Source: an uncultured Bacilli bacterium
GTDB taxonomy: Bacteria > Bacillota_I > Bacilli_A > RF39 > UBA660
Assembly: GCA_934162265.1 (NCBI GenBank)
Contig: CAKPHZ010000011.1
Span: 1-48,122, forward strand
DNA: 48,122 bases
Reading direction: 5' to 3'
The stretch's first letter is position 1; each line of letters starts with the position of its first letter. The notes under the pieces were generated by a model. The model made no database searches. It was not told the origin of the DNA and saw nothing but the letters and a program-made list of their open reading frames with translations. Positions 34,665 to 41,564 of this stretch are shown one piece after another. The position numbers and the translations under genes were made by a program.

Positions 34665-35140
34665 TATCTTTCCTCACTTAACATCTTTTTCAATAAAGCA
34701 ATAATCTCTAAAAGTACTTTTTTCTTATTTTCTTCTCTAGTAGTATCTTCTACTTCTAAAACCCTATCTAAATAATAACCCTTCTTTCGATCGAATACAC
34801 TAATATAAACAACATTATCTTTACCACTTAAATTAAATCTATCTACTTTATTTAATTTCCCAGTAACCCCAATTCCATATCTACTATTAGTATAATCTGT
34901 TATCGCCCTACTCATATCATGTGCAACTTCCATACTATAAACACTATACTTTTTAATCAAATCTTCATCTACTCCAAATTTTATCTTATAAAAATTAGAA
35001 TAAGTTACTGCTCCAAAAGAAAATACTTCACTAGCACCTTCTACATTAGTAATAGCATTTGCAATATAACCACCAGTTGCCGATTCCATTGTAGATATTT
35101 TTTCTTCTCTTAACGTTAATATTTTAATTATTTCATCCAT
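34664..35140 (-). CDS. CinA C-terminal domain protein (nicotinamide-nucleotide amidase, PncC)
   Basis: 158 residues from ATG 35140, behind GGGAG; a longer frame to 35194 would overlap the preceding gene's coding end without a ribosome site. Stand-alone CinA C-terminal domain without the N-terminal COG1058 part. Family motifs: ISTMESATGGYIANAIT (SATGG in place of the common SCTGG), FGAVTYSNFYKIKFGV, and YGIGVTG. The glycine-rich turn after VTG differs from the usual PGGG. Expected to deamidate NMN to NaMN in the pyridine nucleotide cycle. Directly coupled to nadK. Confidence 0.87.
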   Translation of the reverse strand: MDEIIKILTLREEKISTMESATGGYIANAITNVEGASEVFSFGAVTYSNFYKIKFGVDEDLIKKYSVYSMEVAHDMSRAITDYTNSRYGIGVTGKLNKVDRFNLSGKDNVVYISVFDRKKGYYLDRVLEVEDTTREENKKKVLLEIIALLKKMLSEER

Positions 35141-35160
35141 AACTTTTTCTCCCGTTACCT

Positions 35161-35382
35161 TTATTTTCGTACACAAATATAACCCTTTGGACAAAATTTT
35201 TGGTAAATTTCATCTAAAGCTTCTTGAACATTAGTAGCAGAAATTTCGCTTTTGCTATTATCATAAGTTAAATCTATTCCTCCACCCATATAACTAACAG
35301 CATACACAAAAGTCGTCGACAAGACCACACCAAAAATAAACCCAATAAATATTTTATAATGATAGTGATTATTTTTTTCCAT
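35161..35382 (-). CDS. Small membrane-anchored protein carrying a shared VQEALDEIY/CPxGYxC module
   Basis: 73 residues from ATG 35382 (GGAGG about 8 nt upstream; two earlier in-frame ATGs overlap that site). One membrane helix (about 11-30, IFIGFIFGVVLSTTFVYAVSYM), then LTYDNSKSEISATNVQEALDEIYQKF and CPKGYICVRK. This is exactly the N-terminal module of the neighbouring 35416-36399 protein (TM, NDNSNLSSEDVQGAVDEL, CPEGYQC) without its large C-terminal domain. It may be a truncated duplicate or a genuine minimal form. 33 nt after that gene and 20 nt before pncC, so it lies inside the operon. Confidence 0.75.
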   Translation of the reverse strand: MEKNNHYHYKIFIGFIFGVVLSTTFVYAVSYMGGGIDLTYDNSKSEISATNVQEALDEIYQKFCPKGYICVRK

Positions 35383-35415
35383 TCTCATATCCTCCATAGT
35401 AAAAAACGTATATTC

Positions 35416-36399
35416 CTACCCATTTAATATTTCCATAGGATACTCTTTTGTTCCTACTCCATCATACTGCATTCCTGCTTTTAAAATTAATATTGGTCGA
35501 AGAGAATAAGAATAATTACCTTTCTGCAAATTTTTCTTTAGAAAATACAATGGACTTTCAGAAACTTTTCCCGAAAGATTAACATAGCGTCCACTCCATT
35601 GATAATTAGATGAGGAAGTATACGAATAATAACGAGATGCTACCCAATAATTAGATTTAACTCTATCATTTGGTTTTGTAGCTTCCAAAGTTTTAAGTAC
35701 TGTATTCACCAAATTATAATCTTTTTGATACAAAATATCTCCTCCACCTTGAATCTCTACTGTATTATCTTTTGTTGAATGATTCCAAGGAGCTAAAGTC
35801 GTAAACTTTGAAGTATCGGTAATATACTCCATCTGTCCATAATAACCAAAATACCTAGAACCAGCTGTATAAGTATTATTCTCATACTGACTAGCTAAAA
35901 CATTTAAATACCCTACTAAATTTTGATAGCCAACTTCTCCTCTAAAAGTTACCGCTACACTAGATACATATTCACTAATTACCTCTACTGTTCCATCATC
36001 ACGAATATTAATTACTCTCCATAAATTTAATTCTTGAGGATGAATCGTCTGTGTACTGGTATCCCCTGTTTTAGAAGTATCCGTAGTAAAAGAAGACTTA
36101 GTTGGTATCAATTTTACATAATCCCCCAATACCAAATTATCTTTCTTTTTTAAACATTGATATCCCTCAGGACAATCACTACCATTAAATTTCTTAGCCT
36201 TCTCTGCTAATTCATCAACAGCCCCTTGCACATCCTCACTAGATAAATTACTATTATCATTACTGTAATATACGCCTTTAGCTACATACAAAGAAGCCGC
36301 ATATACTCCCGTTATAGAAAAAAAGATACCTATGACAAAGCCAATAATAAATTTATAATTCTTTCTGATTCTAAAAAAATTTACAACTTTTTCTATCAC
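35416..36399 (-). CDS. Secreted/anchored surface protein, paralogue of the 28710-30101 C-terminal module
   Basis: 327 residues; the GTG start at 36399 is supported by AGGGTGA at the right distance. An N-terminal membrane helix (about 17-36) precedes the coil element SNLSSEDVQGAVDELAEKA, the two-cysteine CPEGYQC (about 75-81), and a C-terminal domain (about 90-327) almost colinear with the end of the 28710-30101 protein: HPQELNLWRVINI, GYQNLVGYLNVLASQYENNTYT, SRYFGYY, GGGDILYQKDYNLV, YSLRPILILKAGMQYDGVGTKEYP. No catalytic motif is seen. Likely extracellular; first gene of the operon that continues with pncC-nadK-HMA-XRE. Confidence 0.8.
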   Translation of the reverse strand: MIEKVVNFFRIRKNYKFIIGFVIGIFFSITGVYAASLYVAKGVYYSNDNSNLSSEDVQGAVDELAEKAKKFNGSDCPEGYQCLKKKDNLVLGDYVKLIPTKSSFTTDTSKTGDTSTQTIHPQELNLWRVINIRDDGTVEVISEYVSSVAVTFRGEVGYQNLVGYLNVLASQYENNTYTAGSRYFGYYGQMEYITDTSKFTTLAPWNHSTKDNTVEIQGGGDILYQKDYNLVNTVLKTLEATKPNDRVKSNYWVASRYYSYTSSSNYQWSGRYVNLSGKVSESPLYFLKKNLQKGNYSYSLRPILILKAGMQYDGVGTKEYPMEILNG

Positions 36400-36437
36400 A
36401 CATATTCACCCTCTTCTATCATTCTATTATTATCTTA

Positions 36438-36466
36438 AGGATAACAAAAAAGGAAGAAAAAATCAA
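36438..36466 (-). promoter_or_regulatory. Promoter of the 36399-32871 operon
   Basis: Minus strand TTGATT (36466-36461), 17-bp spacer, TATCCT (36443-36438) with TGT before it (extended -10). Confidence 0.55.
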
Positions 36467-36511
36467 TTTTCTTCACTACTAGATAACTTTAAAGTAACCT
36501 ACAATAAAATT

Positions 36512-36889
36512 CTAATTAAAAGCAAGTTCTGTCTCTATTTCTTCATCACTTAAAGCAATATAAAGTAAAATAATTCCAGCAAGTACAATAAATAAACTAC
36601 TAAAAAAAGATAAATAAACATACTTCTTCTTTTCATCACGATAAGAATCAATATTAGCAATATCCTTAATACTATCTAAAAAATAATATAAATAAGTACA
36701 TAAAGCAATCCCAAAAATAAGAACAAGTAAACATTGATACTCTTTCTTACTCTCCTCATTTTGATAAATTAAATAATCTCTCTCCACCTCATTTGCATAA
36801 AATGATAAAGCAATAATTCCAATTAAAATTAACCAAATAACTTCCTCTATTTCTAACTTTTTTAGCCTATCGACAAGCTCTTTATTCAT
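36512..36889 (-). CDS. Hypothetical small membrane protein
   Basis: 125 residues with three predicted helices (about 17-33, 50-70, 91-112) and charged ends; the N-terminus NKELVDRLKKLEIEEVIWLILIGIIAL and the acidic C-terminus SDEEIETEL are predicted cytoplasmic or external on opposite sides. Family not recognised. The ATG at 36889 has no Shine-Dalgarno site; an A/T-rich TATATTAAT lies immediately upstream, so weak or leaderless translation is possible. Divergent from the 36972 gene. Confidence 0.65.
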   Translation of the reverse strand: MNKELVDRLKKLEIEEVIWLILIGIIALSFYANEVERDYLIYQNEESKKEYQCLLVLIFGIALCTYLYYFLDSIKDIANIDSYRDEKKKYVYLSFFSSLFIVLAGIILLYIALSDEEIETELAFN

Positions 36890-36919
36890 ATTAATATATA
36901 TGTAAATTACTTAAAAAAC

Positions 36920-36948
36920 TTGATATTTTATACAAATTTATTTATAAT
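36920..36948 (+). promoter_or_regulatory. Promoter of the 36972-37331 gene
   Basis: TTGATA (36920-36925), 17-bp spacer, TATAAT (36943-36948); near-consensus. Confidence 0.8.
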
Positions 36949-36971
36949 ACCAAAAAGAAAGGAGAATAATT

Positions 36972-37331
36972 ATGAAAAGTAATCATAGTACAGATGCTAG
37001 AATAGAAACATTAAAACTAGAAGTAATCACTTTGATCATCGAGGAAAATAACCTTCCTTTCGATCAAGTAAAAAGAGATTTTGAATCTTCTGTTACCAAT
37101 CAATTATTAATGGATATTTCAACAGATATTTATCACTATACTAAAAAAGAAATCTTTACTTTATGGAAAAAAGAAAGAAGATTATTAAATCAATTTTATA
37201 CAGAAGAAATGCAAAAAATGATGCCAACTATTGCGCAAGAATTATTAAATACACCTCTTTATAAAACAGTTCCTGCAAAGGAAGTAAAAAAAAGTAAAGG
37301 AAAAATTTTAACAAGAAAATCTCCAAAGTAG
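36972..37331 (+). CDS. Hypothetical soluble protein
   Basis: 119 residues; ATG 36972 follows AAAGGAG. All-helical, charged protein with no membrane segment. A central region QLLMDISTDIYHYTKKEIFTLWKKERRLLNQFYTEEMQKMMPTIAQELL suggests a helical bundle; the basic C-terminus (KEVKKSKGKILTRKSPK) could bind nucleic acid, but this is weak evidence. Not recognised. Stand-alone unit with a strong promoter and its own terminator. Confidence 0.7.
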   Translation: MKSNHSTDARIETLKLEVITLIIEENNLPFDQVKRDFESSVTNQLLMDISTDIYHYTKKEIFTLWKKERRLLNQFYTEEMQKMMPTIAQELLNTPLYKTVPAKEVKKSKGKILTRKSPK

Positions 37332-37343
37332 AGATTTTTTTTA
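37316..37343 (+). terminator. Terminator of the 36972-37331 gene
   Basis: Stem AAAATCTC (37316-37323) / GAGATTTT (37331-37338), then a T run. It overlaps the last codons and stop. Confidence 0.8.
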
Positions 37344-37396
37344 CTTGTAGATTATATTAAAATGGTTTATAATGATTATCATATGGTGGTGAAGTA

Positions 37397-38122
37397 ATGA
37401 AGAAAGAAAAAACCAATATTTTTGATAAAATAGAAAAAATAATAACAAATAGTATGATTAGTTTAGGTTTAATTTGTTTAATCCTAATCTGGTCAATTGT
37501 TCCTATTATATTAACCAAAATCGTAGGAATAGATTATAAAGAATTATCTAATATAATAAAAGTAATTCTCTCCTTCTTCAATGATTTATTATTAATAGGA
37601 ATTTTAATTTTTATTTATCGAAAGACCTTCTTTAAAGATTTTAAAAATTTCTTTAATCAAGATTTAGGAAAACATATTTTATATTCTTTTAAATATTGGA
37701 TAGTAGGTCTTACGATAATGATTGTTAGTAATTGTATAATCGCTATTATATTAGGAAATCAACTAGCAGCAAATGAAAAAGCCGTTCGTGAATTAATTGA
37801 TACTTACCCTATTTATATGGCTTTTCAATTAATAATATATGCCCCAATAACAGAAGAATTAGTCTTTAGAAAAAGTATAAAAAATATTACTTCTAATCAA
37901 TATATTTATATCTTTTTATCTGGCTTTATCTTTGGCGGAATGCATGTTATATCATCTCTTAGTTCTCCTATAGATCTATTATACCTAATCCCTTATTGTA
38001 GCTTAGGTTTTACCTTTGCTTATCTTTATCACAAAACAGATAATATCTTTTCTACTATAACAGCCCATGCCTTTCATAACACTTTAGCCCTAATAACTTA
38101 TCTAATCACGGTGATATCATGA
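37397..38122 (+). CDS. CPBP family intramembrane metalloprotease
   Basis: 241 residues, about six to seven membrane helices. The CPBP (Abi/CAAX protease) motifs are present: EELVFRK with E153, E154 and R158, GGMHV with H183, and HAFHN (H224, N228). Members cleave prenylated proteins or peptides, or confer bacteriocin self-immunity; the substrate here is unknown. ATG 37397 follows GGTGGTGAAG. It overlaps the next gene by ATGA (38119-38122), so a bicistronic unit with the metallophosphoesterase is clear. Confidence 0.92.
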   Translation: MKKEKTNIFDKIEKIITNSMISLGLICLILIWSIVPIILTKIVGIDYKELSNIIKVILSFFNDLLLIGILIFIYRKTFFKDFKNFFNQDLGKHILYSFKYWIVGLTIMIVSNCIIAIILGNQLAANEKAVRELIDTYPIYMAFQLIIYAPITEELVFRKSIKNITSNQYIYIFLSGFIFGGMHVISSLSSPIDLLYLIPYCSLGFTFAYLYHKTDNIFSTITAHAFHNTLALITYLITVIS

Positions 38123-38937
38123 AAAAATTATTAATAACAATATTAAGTCTAATGACGATTTTCTTTGTTCTTCTTCTTTACAGCAGATTTATTGGAACAA
38201 CAGGATTAATTACTCATGAAATAGCCCTAAAAGAACAAATTCCAGAAAGTTATAAAGGACTAAAAATTATTCATTTTTCAGATCTTCATTATAAAAAAGT
38301 TATTACGGAAAAAAGAGTAAAAGATTTAATCAAAGAAATCAATCGTAATAAACCAGATATTATTCTCTTTACAGGAGATTTATTAGATAAAGATTATCAA
38401 CTTACCAATAAAGACATTAATTTTTTAATCACCTACTTAAAAAAATTAAATTCTAAATATGGCACTTACGCGATTATGGGAGATCAAGATTATAGCAATG
38501 AAGAAGCATTAAAAAATATTTATCTACAAAGTAATATTACCCTACTAAGAAACGAAACAACTTATATCTATAATGAAAATAATGATAAAATTGCTCTAAC
38601 AGGATTAGAAAGTTATTTAAAAAATATGGATATCAATAAATCCTATACTTCTTTAGAAGAAAATACTTACCACATTACAATGGTACATGAACCAGATGCT
38701 ATTAAAGAAATTTTAGAAAATGAAAAAACTTCAAATCTAATCTTAGCAGGTCACTCCATAAATGGTTCAATCAATATACCAATAATAAAAAATCTACTTC
38801 TCCCAAATGGAGCAAAAAAAATAAAAAGTTCAGAATTAAAAAATAAGAATGTTTATATTTCTAATGGAATTGGCGTAAATAATGTAAATTTTAGATTATT
38901 CAATACACCATCTATCAATCTATATCGTTTTAATTAA
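38119..38937 (+). CDS. Membrane-anchored metallophosphoesterase-like protein with a degraded active site
   Basis: 272 residues, YkuE-like. An N-terminal membrane helix (about 3-22) precedes a calcineurin-like fold. FSDLHY (D55, H57) and FTGDLLDKD (D87) are intact. The expected GNHD reads G121-D-Q-D124, and the expected GHTHGGQ reads G211-H-S-I-N-G-S: the metal-ligand Asn, the catalytic His and the second His of GHxH are all replaced. H190 (MVHEPD) is kept. The family end LLLPNGAKKIKSSELKNKNVYISNGIGVNNVNFRLFNTPSINLYRF is normal, so this is not a frameshift effect. Relatives cut phosphomonoesters or UDP-sugar lipids; this protein probably has reduced or no such activity. Translation is coupled to the CPBP protease. 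Confidence 0.85.
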   Translation: MKKLLITILSLMTIFFVLLLYSRFIGTTGLITHEIALKEQIPESYKGLKIIHFSDLHYKKVITEKRVKDLIKEINRNKPDIILFTGDLLDKDYQLTNKDINFLITYLKKLNSKYGTYAIMGDQDYSNEEALKNIYLQSNITLLRNETTYIYNENNDKIALTGLESYLKNMDINKSYTSLEENTYHITMVHEPDAIKEILENEKTSNLILAGHSINGSINIPIIKNLLLPNGAKKIKSSELKNKNVYISNGIGVNNVNFRLFNTPSINLYRFN

Positions 38938-38952
38938 TGATATAGATTTTTT
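38917..38952 (+). terminator. Terminator of the CPBP-metallophosphoesterase unit
   Basis: 10-bp stem AATCTATATC (38917-38926) / GATATAGATT (38939-38948), loop of 12 nt, then Ts. Overlaps the stop codon. Confidence 0.85.
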
Positions 38953-38954
38953 AT

Positions 38955-38983
38955 GGAATACTCAACTTTTAATTTCATATACT
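38955..38983 (+). promoter_or_regulatory. Candidate sporulation (sigma-E-like) promoter of gerQ
   Basis: GGAATA (38955-38960), 15-bp spacer, CATATACT (38976-38983), 26 bp before the ATG. There is no TTGACA-like -35, and CATATACT resembles the sigma-E -10 CATACAnT. The same 8-mer precedes cwlD. An ordinary sigma-A -10 (TATACT, 38978-38983) cannot be ruled out. Confidence 0.4.
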
Positions 38984-39009
38984 GATATTGTCAAAGAAAG
39001 GAGTTTTTT

Positions 39010-39387
39010 ATGAATAACGCTTACTATCCAAACCCAAATTACCCACAACAACCATCTACTCAAACGAATGTCCCAACCTATGACCAAACTCAATTACCAA
39101 ATGCCATGTATAATGCTGGATCAATTCCCGATGAACAATCCTATATTGAAAACATTTTAAGATTAAATAGAGGAAAAAAAGCCAAATTTCATGTCACCGT
39201 CCCTGGATCAATTGAATGGCAAGATCGTGTATTTGAAGGAATCATTGAGCAATCAGGAAAAGATCATTTAATTGTTTCTAATCCTAATACAGGAGAATGG
39301 TATTTAATTTTAATGATTTATCTAGATTTTGTTACCTTTGAAGAACCAATTAACTATAAAAAAGAGTTTTATCTTCCTACCAACTAA
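39010..39387 (+). CDS. gerQ: GerQ-like spore coat protein
   Basis: 125 residues; ATG 39010 follows AAAGGAG. The N-terminal 40 residues are rich in Tyr, Pro, Asn and Gln, as in GerQ. The conserved domain follows (about 44-117): DEQSYIENILRLNRGKKAKFHV, RVFEGIIEQSGKDHLIVSNPNTGEWYLILMIYLDFVTFEEPI. In Bacillus GerQ is a coat protein cross-linked by transglutaminase and needed for localising the lytic enzyme CwlJ, so it acts in germination. Its presence argues for spore formation or descent from a spore former. Candidate sigma-E-type promoter upstream. Confidence 0.92.
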   Translation: MNNAYYPNPNYPQQPSTQTNVPTYDQTQLPNAMYNAGSIPDEQSYIENILRLNRGKKAKFHVTVPGSIEWQDRVFEGIIEQSGKDHLIVSNPNTGEWYLILMIYLDFVTFEEPINYKKEFYLPTN

Positions 39388-39410
39388 ACTGTAAAATAAA
39401 AAAATAGACA

Positions 39411-39440
39411 TTTACAAAACAAAACATTTTTTGCTATAAT
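39411..39440 (+). promoter_or_regulatory. Promoter of the LemA gene
   Basis: TTTACA (39411-39416), 18-bp spacer, TATAAT (39435-39440) preceded by TGC (extended -10). Confidence 0.75.
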
Positions 39441-39460
39441 ATTACTAGGAAGTGATAGTA

Positions 39461-40021
39461 TTGGATTCATTAATGTTAGTTTTATTAGGAATGATTTTAG
39501 TCATCTGCATTATTATTGGAATTTATACAACACTATATAATAAATTACAAGACTATATCATTAGAATAAATGAAGTAGAAGCAAATATTGATAATCATCT
39601 AAGAAATAAATATGATACCATTAATAAATGTGTATCAATTATTAAAGGAAATGAAAAAATAGATGAAGAAAAAGATAAAAAAATGTTTGAAGAAATCGTA
39701 AGACTTCGAACCAAAAAAATATCCAATTTTGATCTTGATCGAAAACTAATAGAAGCAGAAAATAACTTTATTACCTTAAAAGAAAAATATGACTTCTTAA
39801 AAGAAAATAAAGAAATGATAGAAATTACCAAGAAATTAGAAGACTTAGATGAAAATTTAATTGTCAGTAAAGAATACTATAACAAACATATTGCTGAATA
39901 CAATAAGCTAGTAAAACTATTTCCTACAAATATTGTAGCAAAGTTATGTAAATATGAAGAAAAATTATTCTTTGATAGAAAAGATATGTCAGATAATGAC
40001 TTTGATGATTTTAAACTATAA
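39461..40021 (+). CDS. LemA family protein
   Basis: 186 residues from TTG 39461, chosen because AGGAAGTGAT (39447-39456) sits 4 nt before it; GTG 39452 lies inside that site. One N-terminal membrane helix (about 3-25), then a helical bundle. LemA pattern: YNKLQDYIIRINEVEANIDNHLRNKYDTINKCV, EAENNFITLKEKYDFLKENKEMIEITKKLEDLDENLIVSKEYYNKHIAEYNKLVKLFPTNIVAKL. Function in bacteria not established; outside-facing in most models. Own promoter and terminator. Confidence 0.9.
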   Translation: MDSLMLVLLGMILVICIIIGIYTTLYNKLQDYIIRINEVEANIDNHLRNKYDTINKCVSIIKGNEKIDEEKDKKMFEEIVRLRTKKISNFDLDRKLIEAENNFITLKEKYDFLKENKEMIEITKKLEDLDENLIVSKEYYNKHIAEYNKLVKLFPTNIVAKLCKYEEKLFFDRKDMSDNDFDDFKL

Positions 40022-40043
40022 GAGTACTTACCTACTCTTTTTC
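40020..40043 (+). terminator. Terminator of the LemA gene
   Basis: 7-bp stem AAGAGTA (40020-40026) / TACTCTT (40033-40039), loop CTTACC, then Ts. Overlaps the stop codon. A TGC-TATACT extended -10 for the next gene follows at 40045-40053. Confidence 0.65.
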
Positions 40044-40094
40044 CTGCTATACTAGAAAAATAAATATAAGTACTTTAAGAAAAGAGGAACAAAA

Positions 40095-41564
40095 ATGAAA
40101 CTAAAAGAAATATTAAATGGAATAGACTATAAATTAATAAAAGGAAACATTAATACAGAAATAAAAGACATCTCCTATGACTCTAGAGAAATCAAAGAAA
40201 ACGATGCTTTTATTTGTCTAGTAGGAATAGATACCAACGGACATAATTATATTAAAGATGCCATTCAAAAAGGATGTCGATGCATTATTATTTGTCAAGA
40301 AATAGAAGAAATCAAAGAAGAAGTTACCATTATTAAAGTAAAAGATACTAGAACCACACTCTCTTACTTAAGTGCCAATCTTTTTCATCATCCCGATAAA
40401 TCTTTAATAAAAATTGCTATAACTGGAACCAAAGGAAAAACCTCCACCTCATGGATAATCAAAAATATTTTAGAACAAAAAGGAGAAAAAGTAGGAATTA
40501 TTGGAACCATAGGAACCATCATCAATGGTAAACTAATTCCTCATAAAAATACCACACCAGAATCTTACAAAATACAAAAATATATGCGACAAATGGTTGA
40601 TACAGGAACCAAATATTTAGTAATGGAAGTATCTAGCCAAGCCCTAAAAGTAGGAAGAGTCAACAATATCTTATTCGACTATGCTATATTTACCAATCTT
40701 TCTATTGATCATATTGGACCAAGAGAACATCCTACTTATGAAGATTATAGAAAGTCCAAAAGAAAATTATTTACCCAATCAAAAATAGGAATTTTAAATA
40801 AAGACGATCCCTTCTTTAAAGAAATGATTCAAGATAGTACTTGTAAAATATATACCTATGGAACAAACGATTGTGACTTAAAAATAGAAAAAATTACACC
40901 AACCAACGAAGCTAATTTTTTAGGAACAGCATTCCAATTAAAGGGAAAAATAAATGATACTTTTAAAATTCCTTCTCCAGGAAATTTCTCAGCCTACAAT
41001 GCAACAGCAGCCATCTTTCTATCCCTTTTATTCAATACAGAAGTAACAGATATCAAAAAAGGATTAGAAAAATTTCAAGTACCAGGAAGATGTGAAATTA
41101 TCAATATCGGTAATCACCGAAAAGTAATCATTGATTTTGCCCACAATAAAATCAGTATGGAAAGTATAATAAAAACCATGAAAGCATATCACCCCAATAA
41201 AATAATCACTGTATTTGGTTGTGGAGGAGGAAGAAGCATAGAAAGAAGAAAAGAACTAGGAACTACTTCAGGAAAATTATCTAATCTTTCTATTATCACA
41301 ACAGATAACCCAAGAAATGATAATATTGATGAAATCAACCAAAGTATCGTCGAAGGAATAGAAGAAGTAAATGGAAACTACATCATCATCAAAGATAGAA
41401 AAGAAGCTATCATCTACGCCCTAAAAAACTCTACAGAAAACGATATCATCCTCTTACTAGGAAAAGGACATGAAACCTATCAAGAAATAAAAGGAGAAAA
41501 AACTTACTTTAACGAAAAAGAAATCATTAATACTTACATAAAGGAGAACAAAATTGACAAATAA
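40095..41564 (+). CDS. MurE-like UDP-N-acetylmuramyl-tripeptide synthetase
   Basis: 489 residues, full length. Mur ligase with three domains: N-terminal UDP-binding (ISYDSREIKENDAFICLVGIDTNGH), central ATPase with P-loop ITGTKGKTSTS (about 115-125), and C-terminal ligase part with VFGCGGGRSIERRKELG. YRKSKRKLF holds the carbamylated Lys. ITTDNPRNDNID contains DNPR, the motif of enzymes adding meso-diaminopimelate. The block SIDHIGPREHPTYEDY differs from typical MurE (TQDHLDYH), suggesting a paralogue or divergent type. It would add the third stem-peptide residue to UDP-MurNAc-L-Ala-D-Glu or a related acceptor. Ends with an 11-nt overlap with the M14 peptidase gene. Confidence 0.88.
   Translation: MKLKEILNGIDYKLIKGNINTEIKDISYDSREIKENDAFICLVGIDTNGHNYIKDAIQKGCRCIIICQEIEEIKEEVTIIKVKDTRTTLSYLSANLFHHPDKSLIKIAITGTKGKTSTSWIIKNILEQKGEKVGIIGTIGTIINGKLIPHKNTTPESYKIQKYMRQMVDTGTKYLVMEVSSQALKVGRVNNILFDYAIFTNLSIDHIGPREHPTYEDYRKSKRKLFTQSKIGILNKDDPFFKEMIQDSTCKIYTYGTNDCDLKIEKITPTNEANFLGTAFQLKGKINDTFKIPSPGNFSAYNATAAIFLSLLFNTEVTDIKKGLEKFQVPGRCEIINIGNHRKVIIDFAHNKISMESIIKTMKAYHPNKIITVFGCGGGRSIERRKELGTTSGKLSNLSIITTDNPRNDNIDEINQSIVEGIEEVNGNYIIIKDRKEAIIYALKNSTENDIILLLGKGHETYQEIKGEKTYFNEKEIINTYIKENKIDK

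Noticed and set aside
36512..36895. Leaderless transcript for the 36889 start
   Set aside because: TATATTAAT just before the ATG is suggestive, but no -35 is visible and A/T-rich sequence gives such matches easily.
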